Shown: positions 1-5,834 of the stretch, one piece after another
How the letters are laid out: every line of letters begins with the position of its first letter
Position numbering within the stretch: the stretch's first letter is position 1
Origin: JBPCOB01 sp051000715
Lineage (GTDB): Bacteria; Actinomycetota; Actinomycetes; JALYNC01
Assembly: GCA_051000715.1 (NCBI GenBank)
Contig: JBPCOB010000035.1
Span: forward strand, 1 to 10,191
Reading direction: 5' to 3'
DNA length: 10,191 nt
The notes under the pieces: model-generated
The model's input: the letters and a program-made list of their open reading frames with translations, nothing else
Told to the model about the DNA's origin: nothing
Databases searched by the model: none
Position numbers and translations under genes: made by a program

Positions 1-56
1 TCCAGACCCTGTCCCTCAAGGCCTTCGACGAAGCCGAGGACCCGCCCCGCCCCTGA
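1..56 (+). CDS. 3' end of an upstream gene (partial, function unknown)
   Basis: An open frame whose first complete codon is at position 3 runs to TGA at 54-56. The visible C-terminus is QTLSLKAFDEAEDPPRP. Sixteen of the seventeen sense codons end in G or C, as expected for a real gene in this genome. Too little is visible to name a family. The acidic, proline-rich tail is typical of a disordered C-terminus. The 283 nt that follow before the next gene suggest this is the last gene of a separate upstream transcription unit. Confidence 0.5.
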   Translation, partial: QTLSLKAFDEAEDPPRP

Positions 57-178
57 CACCCACCAAGCGGCTCCGGCTCACACCCAGCCAGCCCACCGCC
101 ATCCATGTGCGGAATGCCCGGCTAGCCCTTAGAACAGACCGCCGGCACGGGCGCCCGATGATGGGTTGCCAGCGCCGG

Positions 179-267
179 CCTCCCGGAACGGGACAACGGG
201 TCGAGGTGACGGGCGAGCGGCGAAAGACATCGTGGCCGGATGTGCCCGTTGTCCAGTTTCCCGGAGG
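179..267. repeat. long imperfect inverted repeat upstream of the main operon
   Basis: The arms lie at 179-200 and 245-267. They contain a perfect 10-bp core, GGACAACGGG (191-200) against CCCGTTGTCC (245-254). Pairing continues outward so that about 20 of 23 positions match with one gap. The loop is about 44 nt. A smaller hairpin, AGACCC-aggaa-GGGTCT, follows at 286-302 without a T run. The repeat occupies the non-coding stretch (57-339) just before the excisionase-type gene. It could be a pair of operator sites, an origin-proximal element or a structured leader RNA. The sequence alone does not decide between these. Confidence 0.55.
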
Positions 268-339
268 GGATAGCCGAGCAACGACAGACCCAGGAAGGGT
301 CTCGTCGTGCTCGGCGTTCGCGTCCTCAAGGGATTGCCG

Positions 340-552
340 ATGGCAGCCAGGACCGCTCCCCCCCTATCCGCTCGCATCTCCATCGAGGAGGCCGCGGAGT
401 CGCGCGGTGTCAGCACCCGCACAATCCGCCGCCTGATCGCCGACGGCAGGCTTCCCGCCTACCGCTTCGGCCCACGGCTTATCCGCCTGGACCCGGCCGA
501 CCTCGAGCTGGTCGACCGGCGCATTCCTGCTGCCGGCGCGGGCGTCGCATGA
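340..552 (+). CDS. excisionase-family / HTH_17 DNA-binding protein
   Basis: This 70-aa protein has the small winged-helix form of excisionase-type (HTH_17, MerR-like, AlpA-like) proteins. Residues of the pattern ISIEEAAESRGVSTRTIRRLI form the helix-turn-helix, followed by the wing DGRLPAYRFGPRLIRL and an acidic LDPADLE helix. Proteins of this family on mobile elements act as excision directionality factors and/or regulators of the replication genes. The ATG at 340 is preferred because AAGGGA lies about 6 nt upstream. An in-frame GTG at 307 would add eleven residues with no domain meaning. The stop overlaps the next start by 4 nt (ATGA), so it probably heads the operon. Whether it works as excisionase, repressor or activator cannot be told from sequence. 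Confidence 0.8.
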   Translation: MAARTAPPLSARISIEEAAESRGVSTRTIRRLIADGRLPAYRFGPRLIRLDPADLELVDRRIPAAGAGVA

Positions 553-1025
553 GCCCGGGACGAAAAAGCCGCCCGGGTGCGAACCGGGCGGCAACGTCGT
601 CTCAGCGGCTGGGCATCGACAACGACGAGGATACGCCGACCGGCCGACAGTCCACCGGGGACGCGCCGCCGGCCGTACGTCCATCGGCGCTGACGCAGGG
701 CGAAGCGTCCACACTGGACCGCTGCGAGCAGACCATCGACAAGGGGATCACGTCGTTTGTCGAGGTCGGCACCGCGCTGTTGCAGATCCGTGAGGACCGG
801 CTCTACCGGACGACGTACAGGCTGACCGCTGACGACCGTTTCGCTGCCCACCGGGACGCGATTTCCGCCCGTAACCTCGGCGATCTCGGCCGGGCGATCG
901 AGTCGCTGACCGCCGCGCGCAACGCCCTTCTGTCCGATGAAGACTTGGCCGGGGCCCTCGACGCCCTGTACGCACGCCCGGAGCTGGCGGGGTTCCTGAA
1001 ACTCGGCGGGGATGATGTCCGGTGA
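549..1025 (+). CDS. hypothetical protein with the N-terminal motif of plasmid/ICE ParB-neighbour proteins
   Basis: This 158-aa protein starts at an ATG overlapping the previous stop. Residues 1 to about 50 are low-complexity and probably disordered. The segment LDRCEQTIDKGITSFVEVG followed by ALLQIREDRLYR resembles the start of proteins often found beside parB-like genes on plasmids, phages and integrative elements. In those I would expect a longer, mostly helical protein with a segment like 'FEDYCRERWG' after LYR. Here the sequence diverges after LYRTTYRLTADDRF into an Ala/Leu-rich helical tail. It may be a shortened or recombined version of the family. Its place directly before the ParB-domain genes suggests a role in replication or maintenance of the element. 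No in-frame ATG or GTG offers a better start. A strong hairpin sits inside the first 15 codons. Confidence 0.65.
   Translation: MSPGRKSRPGANRAATSSQRLGIDNDEDTPTGRQSTGDAPPAVRPSALTQGEASTLDRCEQTIDKGITSFVEVGTALLQIREDRLYRTTYRLTADDRFAAHRDAISARNLGDLGRAIESLTAARNALLSDEDLAGALDALYARPELAGFLKLGGDDVR
568..592 (-). terminator. hairpin with the form of an intrinsic terminator for leftward transcription
   Basis: A perfect 9-bp stem, GCCGCCCGG at 568-576 and CCGGGCGGC at 584-592, encloses a 7-nt loop. The + strand has AAAAA at 563-567, just before the stem. On the minus strand the hairpin is therefore followed by a TTTTT run, the form of an intrinsic terminator. It lies within the first codons of the rightward gene at 549. 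For rightward transcripts there is no T run, so at most it acts as a T-less attenuator or hinders translation. It may protect the non-coding region on its left from leftward readthrough. Confidence 0.55.
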
Positions 1026-1261
1026 CCGCCGCGCCCGACATCCGCGCTGACATTCCGACGCAGCTACGTCACCGGCGGCCCGCGTCGTGGCGGCTGCCCG
1101 CACTGCCGGACGGTCGGCACGACCCGGTGCACCTGCCCGACGAGGACCTGTCAGCCGGTGCGCTGGCCGCCTGGGGGCTGGCGATCGACCACCTGCTCGA
1201 AGCGGGCTTGTGTCCGATCGTGCCGCCGGCTGTCCGCCGAGCCCGGCGGGGTGGCCGATGA
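1022..1261 (+). CDS. small hypothetical protein, 79 aa
   Basis: The GTG start at 1022 overlaps the previous TGA by 4 nt (GTGA), and its own stop overlaps the next ATG by 4 nt. I do not recognise the family. The N-terminal half is Arg/Pro-rich. The C-terminal half holds one predictable helix (ALAAWGLAIDHLLEAGL) followed by a basic tail ending RRARRGGR. It has no cysteine pairs or membrane segment. Support comes from the tight double overlap, the high third-position GC, and its fixed place between the 158-aa gene and the ParB-domain gene. A short adaptor or regulator for the ParB-like protein is possible but unproven. Confidence 0.6.
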   Translation: MTAAPDIRADIPTQLRHRRPASWRLPALPDGRHDPVHLPDEDLSAGALAAWGLAIDHLLEAGLCPIVPPAVRRARRGGR

Positions 1262-2064
1262 CGCCCCGCGCGCCGTTTCAGGTGATGCCGGACCTGACCG
1301 AGGACGAATACACCGCCTTGCGCAACGACATCGCGGCCAACGGCATGAGCTACTCGGTGCTTGTGGACGAGCGGCAGCGGGTGGTCGACGGCCATCATCG
1401 CAAGCGGGTCGCCGACGAGCTGGGGATCACCGACTACCCGGTCGAGATCATCGTCGGCCGCACTGACAAACAGCTCCGCGACCTGGCTTACCGGCTGAAT
1501 CTGCACCGCCGGCACCTGACTCGCGAGCAGGTCCGGGAGGCCCTGGCCGCGTCGCTGACCGCCGATCCTGGCCTGTCGGACCGGCAGCACGCGGCACGGG
1601 TCGGTGCGTCGCCGACGACGGCCGGCAGCGTCCGCCGCGACCTTCAAGCGATCGGAGACGTGTCCAACTTGGACACGCGGACCGACACTCTCGGTCGCCA
1701 GCAGCCGGTGACGAAGGCCGAGGTTGTCGCTGCGATCAAAGCCGACCCGCGTCTTGCAGCCGCCGCGGACAACGCACTGGATGAGATAGCCGCCGCACGT
1801 CCGAAGCGGCCGAGGCGCGAGGTGTCCATAGGCGAAGCGCAGTTCAGCCTGGTCGCCAGCATGAGGAAGATTCAGAAGGGCTTTCAGGAGTTCGAGACCG
1901 GCGTGGCACGTCCCGGCGTGGTGTTCGACGACGTGCGCACCGACCTGCTGGACTTCCTGGCCTGGCTCCGCAACGCCGTCGACCTGCTTGAGAGTGACGT
2001 GCGATCCGGGCCGATTGACGACGACGCTCTGCGTGACTTCATGGACGACGGCGGCGCGTCGTGA
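1258..2064 (+). CDS. ParB/Sulfiredoxin-fold N-terminal domain protein
   Basis: This 268-aa protein has a ParB-like N-terminal domain at residues 10-90: a first segment MPDLTEDEYTALRNDIAANG, the key loop VVDGHHRKRVADELG (the GxxR-type motif of the fold, residues 45-50), and LNLHRRHLTREQ. A helix-turn-helix follows at about residues 105-130 (SDRQHAARVGASPTTAGSVRRDL), then a linker with VSNLDTRTDT. The C-terminal region (about 180-268) is helical and acidic and may mediate self-association. Proteins of this build on actinobacterial phages and integrative elements bind DNA and are linked to partition, replication control or plasmid-type maintenance. Some ParB-fold members are nucleases or CTPases; I cannot assign either activity here. 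The start at 1258 is chosen for the ATGA overlap and because upstream in-frame sequence belongs to the preceding gene. Confidence 0.8.
   Translation: MTPRAPFQVMPDLTEDEYTALRNDIAANGMSYSVLVDERQRVVDGHHRKRVADELGITDYPVEIIVGRTDKQLRDLAYRLNLHRRHLTREQVREALAASLTADPGLSDRQHAARVGASPTTAGSVRRDLQAIGDVSNLDTRTDTLGRQQPVTKAEVVAAIKADPRLAAAADNALDEIAAARPKRPRREVSIGEAQFSLVASMRKIQKGFQEFETGVARPGVVFDDVRTDLLDFLAWLRNAVDLLESDVRSGPIDDDALRDFMDDGGAS
1659..1677. repeat. 19-bp perfect palindrome inside the parB-like gene
   Basis: The sequence CGTGTCCAA-C-TTGGACACG is perfectly symmetrical about C1668. It lies in the coding sequence for VSNLDT, just after the predicted helix-turn-helix. The leucine codon is TTG, rare in this GC-rich context where CTG or CTC would be usual, and CTG or CTC would break the symmetry. 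Known parS sites are also palindromes of about 16 bp inside or near parB operons, though with a different sequence. A binding site for the encoded protein is therefore plausible. It could also be a by-product of the conserved protein sequence. Confidence 0.5.
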
Positions 2065-3683
2065 TCTCCAACAGCTACGACTACGCCGACGACGGCAGCC
2101 GCATCGAGCCGGTCCCGTCCCGACCGCCGGCAGCCGACCCGGTGCCCTTGAAAGCGGCACGCCGGCCGGCGCCTTTCCCCGTCGATGCGCTGCCGGGCTG
2201 GGCGGCGTCCTACGTCGCCGGGCTGTCCACGTTCACGCAGACACCGCCGGACCTGGCCGCCGTGTGCGTGCTCGGCGTGCTCGCCGCCGCCGCCGGTGGT
2301 CGGGCCGTTGTCGAGGCCCGGTCCGGCTGGCGGGAGCCGGTCAACGTCTACCTGCTGCCCGTCATGCCACCCGGATCGCGCAAGAGCGCGGTGATCTCCG
2401 CCGCCACCAGGCCGCTGTATGAGGTGGAGCGCTCCCTCATCCAGATCAAGCGCCCGCAGATCATGGAAGCCGAGACCCTGCGCGGGATCGCAACCAAGAA
2501 CGCCGACCGCGCCCGACAGGCCGCGTCGCAGGTGAACGGGGAGCATCGGGACAAGCTGAACGCGGAGGCGATCGCTGCCGCTGCCGCTGCCGAGTCGATT
2601 GAGGTCCCGGCCTTGCCCCGGCTGATCGCCGACGACGTGACACCGGAGGCGGCCGCGACCCTGCTCGCCGACCACGGTGGCCGCCTGGCGATCATCTCCG
2701 CCGAGGGTGGCATCTTCGACACGTTCAACGGCCGGTACTCCGGCGGCATCCCGCAGCTCGACGTGCTGCTGAAAGCTCACGCCGGTGATCCGCTGCGGGT
2801 TGACCGCAAGGGCCGGCCGCCGGAGCACATCGACGCCCCGGCGCTGACCATGCTGCTCACCGCACAGCCGGCCGTGCTCGCCGCGATCGCCCGCAACAAC
2901 ACCTTCCGCGGTCGTGGCCTGCTGGCCCGCATCCTCTACGCCATCCCAGCGAACAATGTGGGCTATCGGCGGGTCGGCGCCGACCCGGTGCCGGCCGAGG
3001 TCGCCGAGACGTACGCGCTGAATGTCCGCAACTTGGCCGAGCGGATGGTCGACTGGACCGATCCCGCAGTGCTGACCCTCGACCCGGCCGCGCGCGAGCT
3101 CCTGCTCACCGTCGAGCGGGAGATCGAACCGCAGCTTGCCCCCGAGGGCACCCTCGGGGTTATCGCCGAGTGGGGCTCCAAGCTCGTCGGTGCTGTCCTG
3201 CGGATCGCTGGCCTGCTCCACCTTGCCGGCGGCCCCGACGCCATCCGCCGGCCGATCACCTCGACCACCCTGGCCGACGCCGTGAGGATCGGCGCGTACT
3301 TCACCGACCACGCCCGGGCAGCCTTCGACCTCCTCGGCGAGGACAGCGACAACGGCTCAGCCGCGTACGTCCTGGAGCACCTGCGCCGCAAGCGCGCCGA
3401 GAGGTTCACCATCCGGGATCTGCACGTCGACCTGCCCCGCGGCCGATTCCCGAAGGTGGAGACCGTCACCGATGCCGTCGAGGTCCTCGATGCCCACGGC
3501 TGGGTCACCCTCATCCCGGCCCCCGAGCACGACGGACCCGGCCGGAAGCCCTCACCGGCGTACGCCGTCCACCCGGCTACTCACTCCGCACAATCCACAC
3601 AATCCACAGAACCCCCTACCGATGCTCATTCTGTGGGTTCCGTGGTTTCTGTGGACACGTCGGCGAACGGCAACGCAGCATGA
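2061..3683 (+). CDS. DUF3987 (YfjI-like) replication-type ATPase
   Basis: This 540-aa protein matches the DUF3987 family common on prophages, integrative elements and plasmids, where it stands in the position of primase/helicase replication genes. A proline-rich start leads into FPVDALPGWAASYVAGLS (about 39-56). A variant P-loop, MPPGSRKSAV, lies at about 102-111. A long charged/Ala-rich helical insertion (about 118-180) precedes a Walker-B-like strand RLAIISAEGG (about 208-217). A conserved arginine-rich segment FRGRGLLARILYAIP (about 282-296) may hold an arginine finger. A C-terminal winged-helix-like part (about 405-515, with FTIRDLHVDLPRGRF) would bind DNA. The usual GxxxxGK[ST] loop is replaced by PPGSRKS, as is typical of the family. 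The GTG start overlaps the ParB-like stop (GTGA). No separate primase or Rep gene is visible, so this is the best replication candidate. Confidence 0.85.
   Translation: MISNSYDYADDGSRIEPVPSRPPAADPVPLKAARRPAPFPVDALPGWAASYVAGLSTFTQTPPDLAAVCVLGVLAAAAGGRAVVEARSGWREPVNVYLLPVMPPGSRKSAVISAATRPLYEVERSLIQIKRPQIMEAETLRGIATKNADRARQAASQVNGEHRDKLNAEAIAAAAAAESIEVPALPRLIADDVTPEAAATLLADHGGRLAIISAEGGIFDTFNGRYSGGIPQLDVLLKAHAGDPLRVDRKGRPPEHIDAPALTMLLTAQPAVLAAIARNNTFRGRGLLARILYAIPANNVGYRRVGADPVPAEVAETYALNVRNLAERMVDWTDPAVLTLDPAARELLLTVEREIEPQLAPEGTLGVIAEWGSKLVGAVLRIAGLLHLAGGPDAIRRPITSTTLADAVRIGAYFTDHARAAFDLLGEDSDNGSAAYVLEHLRRKRAERFTIRDLHVDLPRGRFPKVETVTDAVEVLDAHGWVTLIPAPEHDGPGRKPSPAYAVHPATHSAQSTQSTEPPTDAHSVGSVVSVDTSANGNAA
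3585..3655. repeat. inverted array of three plus three 9-bp repeats at the end of the DUF3987 gene
   Basis: Three head-to-tail 9-mers lie at 3585-3611 (TCCGCACAA, then TCCACACAA, then TCCACAGAA). After a 17-nt spacer, three more lie at 3629-3655 (TTCTGTGGG, TTCCGTGGT, TTCTGTGGA), which are the reverse complements of the same motif. The two 27-bp arms pair at about 21 of 27 positions. The last left unit is the exact reverse complement of the last right unit. The array encodes the low-complexity protein tail SAQSTQSTE ... SVGSVVSVD. It could be an iteron-like binding array, an RNA hairpin separating the DUF3987 gene from the downstream genes, or both. Confidence 0.7.
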
Positions 3684-4660
3684 CCGGCAGGAGGTGCGAC
3701 CCGGCAGGCCACGAACCCCGCGGGGCCGGTGTCCTGCTCGCCGGACTGTGCTGCGACTGCGGGTCGGCCACCGTCCGCTATGACACGGCCAACGGGGTGC
3801 GGCTGCCCCGGTGTCAGGGCGGATCGACTACCGCCCCCGCCGGGGCGACAGCTTCTACCGCCCTCGACGCCTTCCCTTGGTACGCCGACCGGGCCCTCGG
3901 GCCCTGCCCCCGGTGCGGGTCCGCGACCCGCCGCTACGGCGACCACGGCAACCCGGTCTGCGCTACCTGCCGGCTCGTGAACACAGACCCGGGCCGGTCG
4001 GCCCGCACCGGCGCCGCCGGCCGACCCGTCACCAACCACCGACCCACCCGACGAAAGGACCGCGCCCCCGCGACCATGACTGCTGACTGCACGAAGCTGG
4101 GCCCGGTGCCCCGGGCGATCTGTACCGCGTTCACCCCGGCACCGGCACCACCACCACCGTCATGGTGGGACCGGTTCGGCACCATGATGACCGTCGCCAT
4201 CGTGGTGGTGTTCACCGCGGCCGCGATCGTGGTGCTCGCGGTGCTGCGCCGCGGTGGGCCGGCCGCTGACAAGCTGACTGCGCTCACCCCCGGCACCATC
4301 ACCTTGTGGGCGGCCGTGGCGGCCGTGGCAATTCTCGTCGTCACCGGCGACCCGTTCGTGACGGCGGTCAGCACCGCCATCCGCGAGACCAACAACTCCA
4401 TGCTGGCGGAGACCAACAACTCCATGCTGGTCGCCGACACCTTCACCGGCACGTCGGCCGAGCTGCTGGCGCTGGTCACCCCGAAGGGCGAGGAGACGTG
4501 GCGGGCGCCGAAGGGCTGGCCGGCCAACCACCCGATCCGTCACTCAGCAGCTCCGTCGGCAGGCGCCGGTCATGCGCCGCCCGACCCGCCCACCACCGCC
4601 AGCACCCGGCGTTGCCGAGCTGACCGCGGACTCATCGACCGGCGTCCCCGTTCGTCATGA
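3680..4660 (+). CDS. zinc-ribbon / two-helix membrane protein (possibly two genes in one frame)
   Basis: An uninterrupted 326-aa frame starts at an ATG overlapping the DUF3987 stop. The N-terminal 100 residues carry cysteine pairs: C24-x2-C27 with a single C45, then a complete zinc-ribbon pattern C76-x2-C79 and C94-x2-C97. A basic, proline-rich linker (about 105-160, ending APAPPPPSWWDRF) leads to two hydrophobic segments (about 169-189 and 206-223). Next comes a duplicated ETNNSML motif and a probably disordered tail. The predicted product has a cytosolic metal-binding domain tethered to the membrane. An in-frame ATG at 4076 (residue 133), preceded by GAAAGGA but 16 nt away, could start a separate 194-aa membrane protein. 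I do not recognise the family. Membrane proteins of mobile elements include Spd plasmid-spread proteins, but no specific similarity is seen. Confidence 0.6.
   Translation: MTGRRCDPAGHEPRGAGVLLAGLCCDCGSATVRYDTANGVRLPRCQGGSTTAPAGATASTALDAFPWYADRALGPCPRCGSATRRYGDHGNPVCATCRLVNTDPGRSARTGAAGRPVTNHRPTRRKDRAPATMTADCTKLGPVPRAICTAFTPAPAPPPPSWWDRFGTMMTVAIVVVFTAAAIVVLAVLRRGGPAADKLTALTPGTITLWAAVAAVAILVVTGDPFVTAVSTAIRETNNSMLAETNNSMLVADTFTGTSAELLALVTPKGEETWRAPKGWPANHPIRHSAAPSAGAGHAPPDPPTTASTRRCRADRGLIDRRPRSS
4385..4432 (+). repeat. two-copy 24-bp in-frame tandem repeat
   Basis: Two adjacent 24-nt units (4385-4408 and 4409-4432) share their first 22 bases and encode ETNNSMLA and ETNNSMLV. The unit length is a multiple of three, so the frame is kept. 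The near-perfect identity suggests a recent duplication. It sits right after the second predicted membrane segment. Confidence 0.9.
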
Positions 4661-4666
4661 CCAAGG

Positions 4667-4673
4667 AAAAGGA
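4667..4673 (+). promoter_or_regulatory. ribosome binding site deciding the 4682 start
   Basis: AAAAGGA lies 8 nt before the ATG at 4682. It supports initiation there rather than at the ATG at 4657, which overlaps the previous stop but has no purine-rich sequence before it. Confidence 0.55.
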
Positions 4674-4681
4674 CGACCCAC

Positions 4682-4837
4682 ATGGCCGGATCAGGTCGCA
4701 GCCGCACGACCCGGACACGCACCGCCACCCGGGCCGTCGTCTGGGCCAAGCACCGCCCGACCACCGGCGACGCCGGCCGTCTGGCCCCCGTGCCAACACC
4801 GCCAGCCAAGAGCACGCCGACGAAAGGAACCCCATGA
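4682..4837 (+). CDS. very small basic protein, 51 aa
   Basis: The gene starts at an ATG with AAAAGGA 8 nt upstream. Its TGA at 4835-4837 overlaps the next ATG by 4 nt. The product begins MAGSGRSRTTRTRTATRAVVW and is rich in Arg, Thr and Pro, with a net positive charge. Third codon positions are almost all G or C in this frame, whereas the competing frame from 4657 gives an Arg/His/Pro-rich string typical of a shadow. No family is recognised. The charge suggests nucleic-acid binding, but this is only inference. Confidence 0.5.
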   Translation: MAGSGRSRTTRTRTATRAVVWAKHRPTTGDAGRLAPVPTPPAKSTPTKGTP

Positions 4838-5001
4838 CCACGACAACCACTCTCGACCCCGACGACGACGGGAAGCCGGTCACCTTCGGCCAGTTCGTCC
4901 GCGCCCAGCTCGCCGGCGACCGCAAGGCCGCCGCCCGCGACTTCGCCCGACGGCTGACCACCCGCCCCACGACCACCAACACGACGGAGGAGAACGAATG
5001 A
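4834..5001 (+). CDS. very small hypothetical protein, 55 aa
   Basis: AAAGGA at 4823-4828 lies 5 nt before the ATG at 4834, and the stop overlaps the next ATG by 4 nt. The protein starts MTTTTTLDPDDDGKPVTFGQFVRAQLAGD. It then has a short amphipathic helix (KAAARDFARRL) and a Thr-rich acidic tail ending EENE. An in-frame ATG at 4657 would lengthen it to 114 aa, but that extension lacks a ribosome site and overlaps the better-supported gene at 4682. The function is unknown. The order of a tiny basic protein followed by a tiny acidic one may be meaningful, for example as paired small regulators. Confidence 0.6.
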   Translation: MTTTTTLDPDDDGKPVTFGQFVRAQLAGDRKAAARDFARRLTTRPTTTNTTEENE

Positions 5002-5834
5002 TGAACAGGAAGTCCCCAGCGCTGGCGGTGTTCGCCGGCTACGACGCTGGCCACCATGGCTTGCCGGCGGAACTACTCGACGCCCGCGCCGTCCTGCTCC
5101 GAGTCGACGGCGCCGCCCGCGCGGACCTACCACCGGCGTCCGAGGCCGAGGCGGTCGAGCAGCTAGCCCGCCAGCTCGCGGCGGCGGACACCGCCACCGC
5201 GGACGCCGGACCTGTCCTGGACCTGCGCCGGCAGCAGGAGGCCTACGCCGTCCGCTCCGCCATCTACACCCGGGCGGTCGGCCTGGCCGCCGGCCAGCTC
5301 AACCAGACGGTGGCCGATTCGGTCGATGACATCATCACCGGCTACCTCGCCCCCGTCGTCGCCGAGATCGCCGCCGACCTGGCCAAGTACGCACCCACCA
5401 TCGCCAGCCTGAACGGCGCCGACGAGCGGGCCTTGCTGTCCGCGCCCCGGCCGGTCGCCGCCGCATGGTTCAAGGTGGACCAGCTCGCCGCCCGGTACGC
5501 GGCGCTGCAGGACTGCCGGTCCCGCGTCCTGACCATCGCCGGCGACGTCGCCGAGCACGACCTCCTCGGCCTGTACGCGGAGCTGGAAAACACGCAGGAG
5601 TTGCTGCCGGAGATGTTGAACACTGCCCGGCCGGTCTCCCAACTCATCCGGCCCTGGGCGAACCTCAGCACCCGGGAACGCCTCGTCTACTTCGCCACCA
5701 ACGGCGGCCGCCTGTGGCTCCCCACCAGGGCGCAGCAGGAGACAGCATGGCTCGCCGTCTTCGGTGAGCGCCTCGAGCGGGCCCGGACCAACCAACAGGC
5801 GGCAGTCGGATGGCGCGCCGCGTTCGGCGCATGA
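4998..5834 (+). CDS. unrecognised helical protein, 278 aa
   Basis: This is a well-supported gene: GGAGGA at 4986-4991 lies 6 nt before ATG 4998 (9 nt before the alternative ATG 5001), and there are 4-nt overlaps at both ends. The protein is Ala/Leu-rich and almost entirely helical, without membrane segments, signal peptide or cysteine pairs. Notable stretches are LDLRRQQEAYAVRSAIYTRAVGL (about 74-96) and YLAPVVAEIAADLAKYAPTIASLNGADERALL (about 115-146). A conserved-looking aromatic tail contains LSTRERLVYFATNGGRLWLPT (about 222-242). I do not recognise the family. It is the largest unexplained gene here, sitting between replication-type genes and phage-structural-like genes. A scaffold, replication accessory or helper-interference role could be imagined, but nothing in the sequence points to one. 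Confidence 0.8.
   Translation: MMNRKSPALAVFAGYDAGHHGLPAELLDARAVLLRVDGAARADLPPASEAEAVEQLARQLAAADTATADAGPVLDLRRQQEAYAVRSAIYTRAVGLAAGQLNQTVADSVDDIITGYLAPVVAEIAADLAKYAPTIASLNGADERALLSAPRPVAAAWFKVDQLAARYAALQDCRSRVLTIAGDVAEHDLLGLYAELENTQELLPEMLNTARPVSQLIRPWANLSTRERLVYFATNGGRLWLPTRAQQETAWLAVFGERLERARTNQQAAVGWRAAFGA

Noticed and set aside
3140..3159. A 9-bp inverted repeat (CCCCGAGGG, 2-nt gap, CCCTCGGGG) within the DUF3987 gene
   Set aside because: It lies in the middle of well-conserved coding sequence, has only two bases between arms and no T run. In GC-rich DNA a chance or codon-driven origin is likely.
1884..3311. A 475-codon leftward open frame opposite the ParB-like and DUF3987 genes
   Set aside because: It has no domain pattern and is Gly/Arg/Val/Asp-rich. 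The plus strand encodes recognisable families across the same region.
4657..4833. Extension of the 55-aa gene to an ATG at 4657 (114 aa), which also overlaps the previous stop by 4 nt
   Set aside because: No ribosome site, Arg/His/Pro-rich translation and worse third-position GC than the overlapping frame from 4682, which has its own ribosome site. It is not fully excluded.
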